Source: Elysia crispata
Taxonomy: Eukaryota > Mollusca > Gastropoda > Plakobranchidae
DNA length: 64,000 nucleotides
Reading direction: 5' to 3'
Assembly: GCA_033675545.1 (NCBI GenBank)
Contig: JAWDGP010005861.1
Location: forward strand, 1 to 64,000
Each line of letters begins with the position of its first letter. The stretch's first letter is position 1. The notes under the pieces were generated by a model. That model ran no database searches and was not told where the DNA came from. It worked only from the letters and a program-made list of their open reading frames with translations. Below, piece after piece: positions 13,960 through 25,800 of the stretch. A program made the translations under genes and the position numbers.

Positions 13960-15232
13960 ATGTCTCATGAATCTGAGACACCAGTGCCAATCGCAGATTC
14001 GGCACAAACTGTAAGTGTGAGCCCTGCGGGGACACACAAAAAAGGCAAAAGGGTAGGCAAAAGAACAATCAAAAATGGCGAACAAAGACCTCGAAGCAAG
14101 CCTTCCTCTTCATCCTCACATTCCCGGCCGCCTCAAGGCGAGTCCACTTTGTCCACCAAATCAGGGGACATAGGTTCATCTCATTTTGATTAATTTGCTG
14201 AGCTGATGCTAAAGTTGCAGGAAACCCAATTCCAACACCTCAGCTCCATCCTGACAAGTCATCTTTGTCGCGCCGCGGCAGGCAGTATATCTGATACCTA
14301 CAGGGCCCATCAGCTAGTCGCGATTCGACTTTGTGTGAGTCACAAAAGAAGAAAGCTCGGGTTTGCGCTGACACCAATTCTAAAGAATGCGCCTCTCCCT
14401 CACGTGAACAAGATACGTTCGACTTTTTAACTAATATAAGTGCAAATTCGGATGGTGAGGATGGAGAACAGGAAGTCGAAGAAAACGACCTGAGCGAGTT
14501 GCAAGAATTTTTTCTCTTGAATAACCAGATAGGTGCAAATATAAATGATAAAGTGGCGCAAGTTATTAATACTGGCATGTGCACCCACGTATCACGAGAC
14601 AAAATTAAATCGGTGCTGGAGAAATATCCCACACCTGCGAACACACCGAATGTGTGCACACCGAAAATGAATCCAGAAATTTGGGAAGTGCACCCTCATT
14701 CGCTCGGATGAGGGATGTAGCGTTGCAGAGACTGGTGACTCTTGTAGTGAAGTCGATCGTAATTTCAGCAGAAATGTTTGATAGTTTTCAGGACCGCAGC
14801 GCGCCAAACACCATTAATAACACATTAAGATCAATGGTCGCAGATCAGTTACGGTTAAGCACAGCCTTATACACCGAACTCAATCAAAAGAGAAGAGACT
14901 CTGTGAAACCTCATCTGAAGGAGGAATTTAAACAATTGTGCCGCCCTACACAAAAGGGAAGCAATGAACTTTTATTCGGGGATTCACTTAGTGATACCGC
15001 GAAGAGTATTGGTGACTCCTTGAAACTGCCAAATATAGTTTCTCCTCGCATTTATAGAAATGCTTATACCACACCACATGGTGGCTCAAAAAACGGCCAG
15101 GGGCGGATGTTTCCCCCGACATCTCGCGGCTCCTTCAGTCGAGGGGGGAGACAGTGGCGTGGCTACCGGAACCCTCGCAGGGGTGCGCCTCGCCCTCAGA
15201 CAAAACTTCAGGGCTCACAGAACCTTCAGTAG
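13960..15232 (+). pseudogene. DIRS gag-like ORF, frameshifted
   Basis: Three consecutive open pieces make up the gag region: 13960-14193 (Ser/Lys-rich N-terminus, MSHESETPVPIADSAQ), 14331-14711 (acidic middle, DGEDGEQEVEENDLSELQEF) and 14654-15232. The last includes a helical domain (MRDVALQRLVTLVVKSIV) and a Gly/Arg-rich nucleic-acid-binding-like tail (RGSFSRGGRQWRGYRNPRRG). They lie in different frames, so at least two indels or stops break the gene. Size and order fit the capsid-like ORF1 of DIRS elements. Assignment rests on position upstream of the reverse transcriptase and on composition. Confidence 0.7.
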
Positions 15233-17200
15233 TTACGGTTGGTCACAATACATGCACAGATTTACTTAGCTCACAGGAGATTTTATTGAACATAATAGAT
15301 CATGTTAAATTTCAGGGAGGTAGCTCTAGACATTGTATCGCCGAATGGCGGAAAATAACAGCAGACAAATGGATTCTTGATCAAGTACAAGGAGTTTGGC
15401 CCAATTTTTTTATAAAACCTATACAACTTTCTTCCCCTAAACGTTTTGTTTGGTCGGAAGCAGAACACGAAGTAATAGATAATGAACTAACCATTTTGCT
15501 GCGCAAAGGTGTCATTCAAAAGACATTCTCCAGACCAGTTTATATCCAATATATTCTTAAGAAAGAAAGCGAACGGTTCCTACAGAGTGATATTAAACTT
15601 GAAACATTTTAACGACTTTGTCGCACACACTCATTTTAAGATGGACACACTCAAAGATGCAATTCTCCTTATAAAGAGGGGGTGTTTTTTCACATCCATA
15701 GACCTGCAAGACGCTTTTTTACACGATTCCTTTATCTCCACTAGCTTGTAAATATTTTCGATTCATTCACAGAGATCAACTTTACGTGTTTACAAGTTTA
15801 GTAATGGGCTATAAAGATTCACCTCGAATTTTCACAAAGCTAACAAAACCTTTCTTAGCAACATTAAGAGAACAAAACGTACAAATAATGATGTATCTCG
15901 ACGATGCATTGCTTGTGCATGACTCGGTAGGTGAATGCGTGAAGGCGACAGAACAAACTATTTCGTTGATAGAGAGTTTAGGATTTCAAATCTCAAAAGA
16001 TAAAAGCTCCCTTACCCCTCAAAATCGGATAACGTATCTGGGATTTGTACTTAACTCCATTGATATGTCTGTTCGACCATCAGATGAAAAAGTGACCTCA
16101 CTCAGGGCTCAGTTAGATACAGTGCTCAAGCAGAAGAGCATTTCGTTGCGAGTACTCGCAGAACTTATTGTAAAATTCAATGCTTTGACACCAGGTAATA
16201 GATATTGTACAGTATTTTGCAAACGTATAGAAATCCAAAAGACTGCCTCCCTCAAGCAGGTCTCTGGTGATTATGGCAGTCTAATTTTCATTACGGCCGA
16301 AATGCGTGAAGACATATCATGGTGGAGACACAACGCCAATAAATACCCTGTTCTGCTTTCACCACATCTACCCGCTATTACCATAACTACTGATGCCAGC
16401 AATACTGGTTGGGGTGGCATTAGCGATGGGGTTCTTGCAGGCGGTCTGTGGTCTAAAGACGAGCAGTCACTACATATAAATTGTCTAGAACTTTAAGGCT
16501 GCCTTACTTTCTATTAAAGCTTTCATTTCAAACAAGAGAAACTGTTTTGTTCACTTACTGTCTGATAATACCACCACAGTTATGTGTATCAATAACCAAG
16601 GTAGCACAAAAAAGGCATGTAATATAATAACTCGCGAACTTTGGGTATGGTGCATTGAGCGCAACAGTTGGATTACGGCTAGCCATCTGCCAGGTGAGAT
16701 AACATAGAGGCTGACAAGAAAAGCGGGTGTCTAGGCTTCGAGACAGAATGGAGTTTGTTAGCCGCAGAATTCTGTAGAGTAGAGGCGCAGTATGGTCCAT
16801 TTGATATCGATTTATTTGCAAGCAGAATAAATCGGAAAGTTCAGTGCTATGTGTCTAGGTACAAAGATAATAAAGCTTGGCGCACAGACGCTTTTTCTTT
16901 CTCTTGGTCTCATTTCTTTGCGTATATTTTCCCTCCTTTCAGCATTATTTTAAGAGTTTTAAACAAGATAAAAATGGACGAGGCAGATTGTGTCGTTATA
17001 GTTCCGTGTTGGAAAACACAAGTTTGGTTTCCCAAGCTTGTAGCCCTCATGATCGATGTACCGATTTTATTAATCGGGTCCAAACAAGTCTTACAACATC
17101 CTCACCACCCACATCCACATCCCATCCTAAACAAGTCCAGGATGATAGCTTGCCGCTTATCCGGCAAATCTTGCAAACAAGCGGCATTCCAGCAGGCACT
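15154..17200 (+). pseudogene. DIRS reverse transcriptase - RNase H - methyltransferase-like polyprotein, broken
   Basis: Reverse transcriptase pieces lie at 15154-15612, 15509-15751 and 15786-16496 in changing frames. The active-site YLDDALLV begins near 15894, preceded by SIDLQDAF near 15700. RNase H follows with ITTDASNTGWGG near 16380 and is interrupted by a stop at 16494. A DIRS-type methyltransferase-like domain follows at 16755 onward (GPFDIDLFASRIN, with WRTDAFSFSW downstream). Frame changes near 15600 and 15740 and stops near 16494 and 16700 make it non-functional. Domain order matches DIRS-like elements, not gypsy, and no retroviral integrase is present. Confidence 0.87.
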
Positions 17201-17220
17201 ATCCGCATCATCATCGCTTC

Positions 17221-18141
17221 ATGGCGGAGAGGAACAAGGAAACAATACTCTTGCCACCTCCAAAAATGGCTACTTTTTGTTGTCAACGGGATGAAGATCC
17301 CATTTCAATGAACCCACACACTTTCCTAGCCTTTTTACAATCATTATATGATAAAGGTCTTGGTTATAGTGCCTTAAATTCTGCAAGATCTGCTGTCTCC
17401 AGCATAAGTATTCTGGCGTCAGATATTCACAATGACACCATAGAGAATCACCCTCTTATACAAAAATTCATGAGGGGAGTATTCAACCTGAGACCACAAT
17501 TACCGCCACTGTCATCTGTCTGGAATCCAGAGGTTGTCCTCACATTTCTCAAATCATGGTCACCTGCTGCCACCTTGTCCTTGCCACAACTGAGTATGAA
17601 ACTACTCATGTTAATGCTCCTAGCTACTGGCCAACGTGGTCAATCAATGATGCATTGCTGCATTAAAAATATGACTGTCAAACACAGTCGAGTGTATTTT
17701 CATATGAGGCAATTACTCAAAACGAGCCGACCCGGTGCCCATGTGGACAAACTAATTGTCTGTGCATACCCCGTAGATAGACGTCTTTGTCCGGTTCTTT
17801 ATATCAAAGAATATTTAAAGCGGACTAAACTATTGAGACAATCAGATCAATTTTTCGTACAATGTGCTAAGCCGTACAAAGGTGTCTCTAGAGATACTAT
17901 TCACAGATGGACCACACAGGTCTTGAGAGTGTCAGGGGTAGACACTGTTCGCTTCAAAGCCCATTCAACCAGAGCAGCAGCAACTAGCCTTGCGGATTTT
18001 CGACATGTTCCTATGGACACAATTCTCAAATTTGCTGGATGGAAGTCATCCAGCACTTTTGCTAGGTATTATAAACGTCCACTCAAGGCGGACAGTGAAA
18101 GCCGTTTCTGCCATGCGGTACTAACTACATCAACCCGTTAG
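17221..18141 (+). CDS. DIRS tyrosine recombinase
   Basis: This YR enzyme integrates circular DIRS DNA. The frame is open from 17221 to 18141, though the true N-terminus may start earlier in a different frame. Catalytic signatures are the first Arg in LLATGQRGQS (near 17620), the H-x-x-R box in FKAHSTRAAA (near 17955) and a C-terminal GWKSSSTFARYYKRP that holds the box Trp and the nucleophile Tyr. This is the best-preserved part of the element. It sits 3' of the RT/RNase H segment and directly before the internal complementary region at 18224, as expected. Confidence 0.85.
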   Translation: MAERNKETILLPPPKMATFCCQRDEDPISMNPHTFLAFLQSLYDKGLGYSALNSARSAVSSISILASDIHNDTIENHPLIQKFMRGVFNLRPQLPPLSSVWNPEVVLTFLKSWSPAATLSLPQLSMKLLMLMLLATGQRGQSMMHCCIKNMTVKHSRVYFHMRQLLKTSRPGAHVDKLIVCAYPVDRRLCPVLYIKEYLKRTKLLRQSDQFFVQCAKPYKGVSRDTIHRWTTQVLRVSGVDTVRFKAHSTRAAATSLADFRHVPMDTILKFAGWKSSSTFARYYKRPLKADSESRFCHAVLTTSTR

Positions 18142-18263
18142 ATTATCTCTCTCCACAGCGATCTTCACACCAACAAGGCTTGACCTTTCTTCTTCTAATC
18201 ACGTGACAGACACGACCTTTAAAATCTCGTTTGGGCCATCCCATTCTGGAATGGGGGAGATGG

Positions 18264-18545
18264 AGTTTAATAATCAAACGAACTTACCAGTGATGTTTGA
18301 TTGGGACTCCATCGACTCCATGAAGGAATGGGAGGGACAAACGCCCTCCCTTGCTTTTCGCACAAGTATTGTGCTCATACCCACCTCATGTTTGTCCATT
18401 CCTTTGTGTCTTGTCTGTCACTGTGATATCCACGTTAAAGCCTGAGGACACGTGACATCTCGTCTGTCCCTCCCATTCCTTCATGGAGTCGATGGAGTCC
18501 CAATCAAACATCACTGGTAAGTTGGTTTGATTATTAAATTTTTCG
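18264..18545. repeat. Inverted repeat of a gag-like coding segment
   Basis: The arm at 18264-18342 (plus) and the arm at about 18464-18545 (minus) encode the same peptide (NNQTNLPVMFDWDSIDSMKE). They differ at only a few bases over about 79 bp. The ~120-bp loop contains the DIRS right inverted terminus (18442-18463). It may be part of the element's circle-junction structure, or two opposed copies fused by rearrangement. Confidence 0.85.
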
Positions 18546-19087
18546 ACTAAATTGGCATACTCCGCCTGTAGGAAGTTTACTTGTGCTGAAAATATCGTAA
18601 ACAGTTTTTGTATTTCATCTTTCTGTAAAGTTATTGTTTGTTCATCTTCTCGTTCAGGTTGTAACGAGGCAATAGCTTTAAGGCCAGTCTCAGCGTACCT
18701 GGCGCATTTACTTACTACGCCAAGCGTAGCTTTGCTGTCCCTCCCGATTCCTTTAGCCGAATCGTTTACTTTATATTTCTTTGGTATAGATACCCTAGCA
18801 AGAGAATCCCTTACGTCGTCGAACTCTCTTTGTATATCTGCGCCACTGGAAGCCCCTACCGTGTTATCATAGGGGGATGTAGCTAGCAACTGTGCTAGAT
18901 CAGTTGGTGTTACCCCGGCATCGCTCGCTGTGTTGTCGGGTCCGCCATTGTGTTCAGTGGTGTTTTGGTTAGATCTAGACCTAGACGATTGATTTTCTAG
19001 TTCTATGTTGCTTACTCTGTCCGCCAAGGAACGTACTGAGTCATTGATGGAATCCAACTTGTTGAGAATACCTTCTAGATCACTCAT
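18386..19087 (-). pseudogene. Gag-like ORF of a second DIRS-type element (truncated, opposite strand)
   Basis: An open frame on the minus strand starts MSDLEGILNKLDSINDSVRS, a predicted coiled coil. It continues through a Ser/Asn-rich linker and a helical region (LQKDEIQKLFTIFSAQVNFL) resembling the central helical domain of DIRS gag proteins. After the segment DSIDSMKEWEGQT it runs directly into the inverted DIRS terminus and ends at 18386, so the C-terminus is not native. No RT follows. It could also be an unrelated host-like coiled-coil protein. The DIRS link rests on context and weak similarity. Confidence 0.55.
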
Positions 19088-19331
19088 ACTAGATTCCAGC
19101 TAAAATTTTTGTCTCATACGATGATTGATTCCTTTAGAAAAATTTATCTCAAGCGAGATCGTGGCTACCGCTGGACATTGCAGCAAGAAAAGCATAGACC
19201 GCACTTATCCTTTGGCTAAGTGCGACACACTGCTTGGCCAAAAATCAGGTGATCAGCTTAGTTAGTGGGTACGCTTGCGGTGGGCGAAGTTCCTAACACA
19301 CGCAGGCAGATGAGGAAGAGAGGCGAAAGAG

Positions 19332-19439
<108 letters not shown>

Positions 19440-19528
19440 AAAGAAAGAAGTGTCTGATACAAGCCCCATAGGGTGACACTTGGCCTTGGTATCTTTCCTA
19501 TTTAAATTTACGACACAACTGGACCCCC

Positions 19529-19645
<117 letters not shown>

Positions 19646-19784
19646 TCAGTGTTTAAACTGATAAAGAGCTACAATCTTGTAAATATAACAACTATAATAC
19701 ATGTATTTCTTTACAAGACTTGATATGCTTATTCACTGTATGACTACAAGAGACAATTTCACATTGTTACTACCGATTTAAATG

Positions 19785-20540
19785 TACCAGTTGTCTAAAC
19801 TGCCCCGAATGCTATAGCTTATGTGCTTCGGGAAAAAATGTGCAATTCGCTCAGTTGTCTAGACTGCTTCCGAATGCTACATTTGCTGTGCTTCGGAATA
19901 TTAAAATTAAAAAAAAAAAAAATCAGATTTAAAAAAATGCACCAGTTGTCTAAACGGCCCCGAACGCTGCAGCTTATGTGCTTGGGGAAAAAAATGTGCA
20001 ATTCAATCAGTTGTTTAGCCTGCTTTCGAATGCTACATCTTCTATGCTTCGGAATATAAAAGAGTGAAAGAAAGAAAATGCACCAGTTGTCTAAACTGCT
20101 CCGAATGCAACAGATTATGTGCTTCGGGAAAAAATATGCAATTCAATCAGTTACCAAAACTTCTTCCGAATGCTACAGCTTATGTGCTTCGGACCTAAAA
20201 CATGCAGGCATGTCAATCAGTTGTTTAAACTGCTTCCGAATTATTAAAAAAAAAAAAAAAACAATTGTTTTACCTGCTTCCTATTACTACAGCTTATGTG
20301 CTTCGGATAAAATCATGTTCTTCAATCAGTTGTATAAATTACGTCCGAATGCTACGTCTTCTGTGCTTCGGATAAACATATGTAATTCAGTCATTTGTAT
20401 AAATTACGTCCGAAAGCTACGGTTTATGTGCTTCGGTTAGAAACATGCCATTCAATCAGTTGTTTATACTGTTTCCGAATGCTTCAGCTTAACTGCTTCG
20501 GTTAACAACATACAATTCAATCATTTTAAGACTGAATTAG
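19785..20540. repeat. ~65-bp diverged tandem array, about 10-11 units
   Basis: A core of GCTTATGTGCTTCGG (with variants) recurs near 19819, 19881, 19972, 20043, 20113, 20178, 20292, 20356, 20423 and 20485. Each copy is linked to CAATTCAATCAGTTGT and CTGCTTCCGAATGCTACA segments. Spacing is about 60-70 bp, lengthened where A-runs interrupt. Copies are diverged. Apparent frames such as 20078-20440 are repeat artefacts. Isolated remnants of the core appear near 20615 and 20800. Confidence 0.88.
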
Positions 20541-21749
20541 AAGTCTAGAGATCGTGTGATAAAAATGCAATGTCATTAGAAATGTAATAAATTACCTTTA
20601 AAATAATGCTAAAGCTTATGTGCTTTGGTAAAATTGCTAATTGCTTAAAATAAACTTTTGAAGAGATTGAATTGCTCTGTTGACAATAATAATCATTATG
20701 GTTGTTTATTTCTCAGGTGCAATAGAGCTCAGTACAACTTGTCTCGAAGTAACATGCCACTTCATCCAGTGACTGAAACATGGTAAAGGCTGCGATTTAT
20801 GTATTTCGGGAAAACATTAATTGATTAAGAAAGGTTTACAGCCTACACAATTTTTCTCTAAAATAAAATTCTTTATTGTTATTTTAAGATATGGAGATTA
20901 TACGAACAAAGGCAGACCGTCAACAATAACAGTCCTGTCTTAATACTTCCAATGTTATCACGTTCCAAAAATGCTTTTTATCTGTCCGGAATTAACAAAT
21001 ACGTTTCATTTGTGTTGTGGTAGAAGCAGGATAAAGAACTATGAGTAATTCAGCTGTTCCCTTCAGTACACAATTCCCTTTACTTTATATACTTGCTATG
21101 TTTTATTGTTCTGGTTATTATTGTCATAACGAATTGAGCTTTCTGGTCTTCATCATGGCAGAGCTGCATCAGGAGCTGTAAAGAATCAAGGAACACTTAT
21201 CCCTTGTAACGAGAATGTTACATGTGGTCGCAGCATTACGGTAATAGAATCATTTGACGCCGTTGAAGAATTTGACCATGGGACTGCAGACAGACTCAGG
21301 GCTTATGCATACTTATTTTCCTCAAAACGCACCCCAGGAGACTGACCCCTGGTGGAGCCCCAACATTCCTGTCCCATACCTCATCTTCAGGCATCAGACC
21401 AAACATCCAAAAAATGCTTTGATGTTTTAGGTATTTGGGAGGGTGAAACGCACTTTTCATGAAGAATTTCAATAGTTGTCTACTTTTTCAGTCAATGTCA
21501 ACTAAGAGGGACACTGGAGACTTAGCAGAATTGATACCACTATAGCTGTATCTTTTATCTATCATATATTGCAGAAAGTACACCATTAACTTTGCGTCCC
21601 ATGATCCTGAGTCCCTTTTTCTGAGATGACAAATGTTATGAAATAACTTTTATATTTTTAGTGTGTAGACTTTCCCCAAGGTGGTATAATGACTTTTTGG
21701 TCTACGCAATCCTTGTCTAATCTCTGCCTGAAATGAGATGAGTCATCAC

Positions 21750-22870
21750 GTGTAGTCTGTCAGCTATCGGGTGTCTCTCGGTCGGTTTCCTGGGGTGGAT
21801 CAAAGAGAGGAGAGTTTAACATGATAGCTGAGCCGATTAGCATGGTCTTAAGAGTGAGATACCATGGCTGGAGTTTCCCACTTAGGTATACAATGAGTAT
21901 TCTAAGGACATTGTCATGTCTCATTTCAGCTAAGACCCCCACCTATCAGATTAAGTGTGGGAAATAAGTAGATAAATTTTTTCCACTTGAAAATAACGGC
22001 TTTAATAAATTGCGCTGCAGCATCTGGGTGGAGGGACATATAATCGAGCAATGTATTATTAAGGCAAGATGTCCTTTAACATGATAGCTGAGCCGATTAG
22101 CATGGTCTTAAGAGTGAGATACTATGGCTGGGGTTTCCCACTTTGGTATTACAATGAGTACTCTATGGACATTGTCATGTCTCATTTCAGCTAAGATCCC
22201 CACCTATCAGATTAAATGTGGGAAATAAGTAAATAAATTCTTTCCACTTGAAAATAAAGGCTTTAATAAATTGCGCTGCAGCATCTGGGTGGAGGGACAC
22301 ATAATCGAGCAATGTATTATTAAGGCAAGATGCAAAAAGATCAATAGAAGGTGTTCCTGTGTTTTCATCTGCGCATAACAAATCCAAAGCATATTGAGCT
22401 GAAGTCCATTCTAGATTGAAATAAATCTGTCATGACAATTAGTCCGCTGTAGAGTTATCTTAGCCCACTATATGAGCGGCTGTAAGCCAAATGCGGCGTT
22501 CCTTAGCTCATAGAATACCGTCTCTAGCTATCCTATTACACAAGCGAGAATGAGAACCGCCCATGTTGTTAATGTAAGAAAATGACGCAATATTGTTAAT
22601 ATGAACAAGTGTTAATATGTGGCAGTTATAAAGCTGGCTGCAAAGGCTTTGCAATCCCATGAGAACTGCTTTGAGTTCTAAAGCACTGATGTGCAAATTT
22701 TGGTTTGTGTTGAACCAAAAATCCCGACTAGTGTCTGAATTGCCTTGGTGTGCACCACATTCCAATGTGCAGGAGTATGTGGTCAAGGAAGAATGAGGGT
22801 TAGGCATGCTCCCTGGTTTTGTGGAAATGATTGCCTCAGGAGTCTGTCTAAATGGCACCTGAAACATTTT
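21750..22870 (-). pseudogene. DIRS-like RNase H / methyltransferase remnant
   Basis: Reading leftward from 22870, an RNase H-like segment (NLHISALELKAVLMGLQSLC, VHINNIASFSYINNMGGSHS) is followed by a DIRS methyltransferase-like segment (PSIDLFASCLNNTLLDYVSL, then FIFKWKEFIYLFPTF) and its C-terminal part (LAEMRHDNVLRILIVYLSGK). Frames are broken by stops, and the middle carries a 260-bp tandem duplication. No RT or recombinase was recognised on either side, so only a fragment is preserved. Confidence 0.78.
21815..22332. repeat. 260-bp tandem duplication inside the DIRS remnant
   Basis: The segment beginning ATGATAGCTGAGCCGATTAG occurs at 21821 and again at 22081. The following ~250 bp match with a few substitutions and end at AATGTATTATTAAGGCAAGATG-like sequence in both copies. 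Confidence 0.92.
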
Positions 22871-25800
22871 TATAATTTATAGAATTCATGGAAGGGCTAC
22901 TCTTTTTGCACAAGCTACTTTGAGACAACAGAGTACCCTTTTCTTGAAAAATGTTTCCGTGGAACCTGAAACATTATGACGCAGAAGAAAATATAACTCT
23001 TAACTCAAAGTTCATCTCTTGTAAGTAAGGAGCATTTGTTTGACATCTGTTGTGATAGTAAACAATTCGCTATAAACCAATGATCTAAGAAAATGATACA
23101 TAGTCTGAACAACCGGTAAGTTTGATATATAATTATATATATTATATATATATAAATGACAATGAAAGTTAAAAAAAAAAGGAGATGTTTAAGTATATAG
23201 TGCCACTATGGATAACACTCCAACGTTGCATTTTTAAGCGGATTAGTGATATTTATTGTAATCTGAAACGTAATCTAGATCTAGATAGACGCGATAGCCC
23301 AATAAAGACTGAACAAAATGTCGCCAGGGCCAGATCTATCTCTAGATCTATGTTAGTGTTTTCAAGAAGTGCGTCTCTTGTAAACCATTTCAGTGCACCA
23401 AATAATTATTATGAAACATAACAGTTAGATCTATTTCCTTGCAACCCGAAAGAACATTATTATGTTCAGAGCGTCTTTAATTTTCAAAACCAATTGCCAA
23501 TTCACAATCAGCTATTGCATTTGTCTGGATAGATGTAAGTAATGAGAGTGAAATTTTGTTAATGCAAATACATGTAATTGCAAGCACAATCACATAAATC
23601 CTAAGCTAATCAGTTATGAATCAATAAACAATTATAAATCAAATGAAACTTTAGGAAATAGTAACAACTGCTGAAGTGCAGCACCACTATGGTTTTGGAT
23701 AGTTACTTGGGGCTGAGTAATTCAACCTAGAATGATCATATTTTATTTATTTATCTAGATGTAATAGATATATAATCGAGTATTGCTAGATCTAGTAGAT
23801 TACAATTTAGATGCAATTGTGACAGGAACATAGCTCCAGGATCAACTTTGCATGTGTATTGCCAAAGAACACATCTCTTTTATTACTTCAGAACGTCCAA
23901 AATGAAGATCAAATATTCAAATTTAGTCAATTTTGACTTACTCTAAAATGGATCTAGGTAAAACTATAACTCTAGATCTAGAACATAGTGCAGCATAAGC
24001 ATGAAGGGCAGTTTGCTTTTTTTTCACACATTAAAAGCACTTCTTCAAATAAAACAAAAACTAGATCAAGAGTTCGAAATTTAAACTAGATGCATTGTAT
24101 TTTTGTTCTAAATCTAGCTCTTCCAAATAAACAGTGTTTGCAACTCAAATCTGCGTAGATCTCTATATACTGAAAATAAATATTTTGACAGATGTAATTT
24201 TGTTCAGCTTTCACTTGTGTTAAATAAAAGGACAGCAGGTAGCTCTAGTAGACAAGAGAAATTAAATTTTGAAAATATTTTCACAAATCAAGATGCACAG
24301 GCATTGCTTTATTCAGGTTTAATGTATGTCTAATTTCAATATTTGTATCAAACTTAAATTTTTGAAATATTGTAGGTTTTTTTTACGCTTTGAGGATTAA
24401 TAATTGAATGTGGATGTAGATACACGAAGTACTTGCTAGTTTATCTGTCATAAGGGATGGGCATCAATGGTATGATATTTTTTGACCCCTGTTGCAACTG
24501 TAAAACAGTTGGCTTTTTCATTTTAGATATTATGAAATATTGTGTCCAGAACTGCAGACTCAATTGACTATAGGCTTTGCAATGCAAACCAAAATCCAAA
24601 GGAAACTAAACAATAGGAGCAACTTTTGAATAAAGCACCAGCATTTCAATGTAGGTCTAAGGCATATTTCATTTAAAAAGTCTATGTACTTAGATCCAGA
24701 AAGATCATCCAGTAGATTATTTTGATATTTTGGGTTTTTGGTGTATTTTTGGAAAATCTTCTTGTGTAAGTAATGATATTTTGAACATAAAAGATAATAA
24801 CTTGTAATGGTGAAGCAGATCATATTATTAAAAAACATTACAGGTTTATCTTAAATTACATGTACCTATTAGTCTAAATTGTTACACAATCATTTTTTAA
24901 TATTGCACCAAAAAATTCAATTCCACCATTAATTATGAGATTTTTTAAAAGTTTTGAACCTTTTCAGACTGGTTTGGTGTAAAATTTATCTTCACTGTCA
25001 TCATAGATAACTTTGATTACCGAGTTAAAATAAAAGAGATCAATATATCTATTAACAATTTTTTCATTTTTTATTAGATGACTTGATGGAAGATAATGTT
25101 CAGGTATCATGAAAGATAAAAACTTTTTTGTTGTTTTTTTTTTTTTCAAAGTAATTTTAAGAACCTATTAAAAACTGTAATAAGACTTAAAAGGAAACAT
25201 CAGTATATATCAAAAGGGTGAAATTATCACACACAAAAAAAAAAAAAAAAAACCCAGACAAAAACTGAAAAAGAAACGAAAACGTAGTAATTTTGAAAGA
25301 AAAGGTTTTATTTCATATCTTCGTTAATTCATCTGGAAACCACTGAGAAACATTTTTGAAAATTGCTTGCTATAATTCCACAGAACATAACATTTTCCAG
25401 ACAAATAAAAGGAGTGTTATATGTAACGAGTATTTGTTTAATGATGAAAATTACAAAAAGTTATACATATAAATGTGTAGATATAATACAAATCCAGTAA
25501 ATTAATACAACTACATTTAATTTAAAAAAGTTGGTCAAACAGATAGTATTTAGTATTAGTATTAGTTAGAAGACTAAGTCAATTGCACATTAGGAGATCC
25601 CTTGATAAAGTTTTCTTTAAATGAATGATGTAAAATTATATCTTAATTGAAATATTACTCTACAATATCCATTAGTTCTTTTCCTTTTTAGTTTTATTCA
25701 TCATCATCCATTAACAAAAAAAAAAAAAAAAAGAAACATTACCCGTATATTTATCTTCTTGTTCATATTATTAATGATGCAAAATGAATAATATGGAAAT

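Larger units (their letters stand above)
13578..18463 (+). mobile_element. Decayed DIRS-type tyrosine-recombinase retrotransposon
   Basis: Gag-like, RT, RNase H, methyltransferase-like and tyrosine recombinase segments occur in order on the plus strand. No long terminal repeats are seen. The left terminal segment 13578-13610 is complementary in overlapping parts to two right-hand segments: 13578-13595 matches 18224-18241 inverted, and 13589-13610 matches 18442-18463 inverted. That arrangement (inverted termini plus an internal complementary region) is the hallmark of DIRS elements. Several frameshifts and stops break gag and RT, so this copy is inactive. The outer borders are uncertain by tens of bases, and the right end could extend to about 18545. 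Confidence 0.88.
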
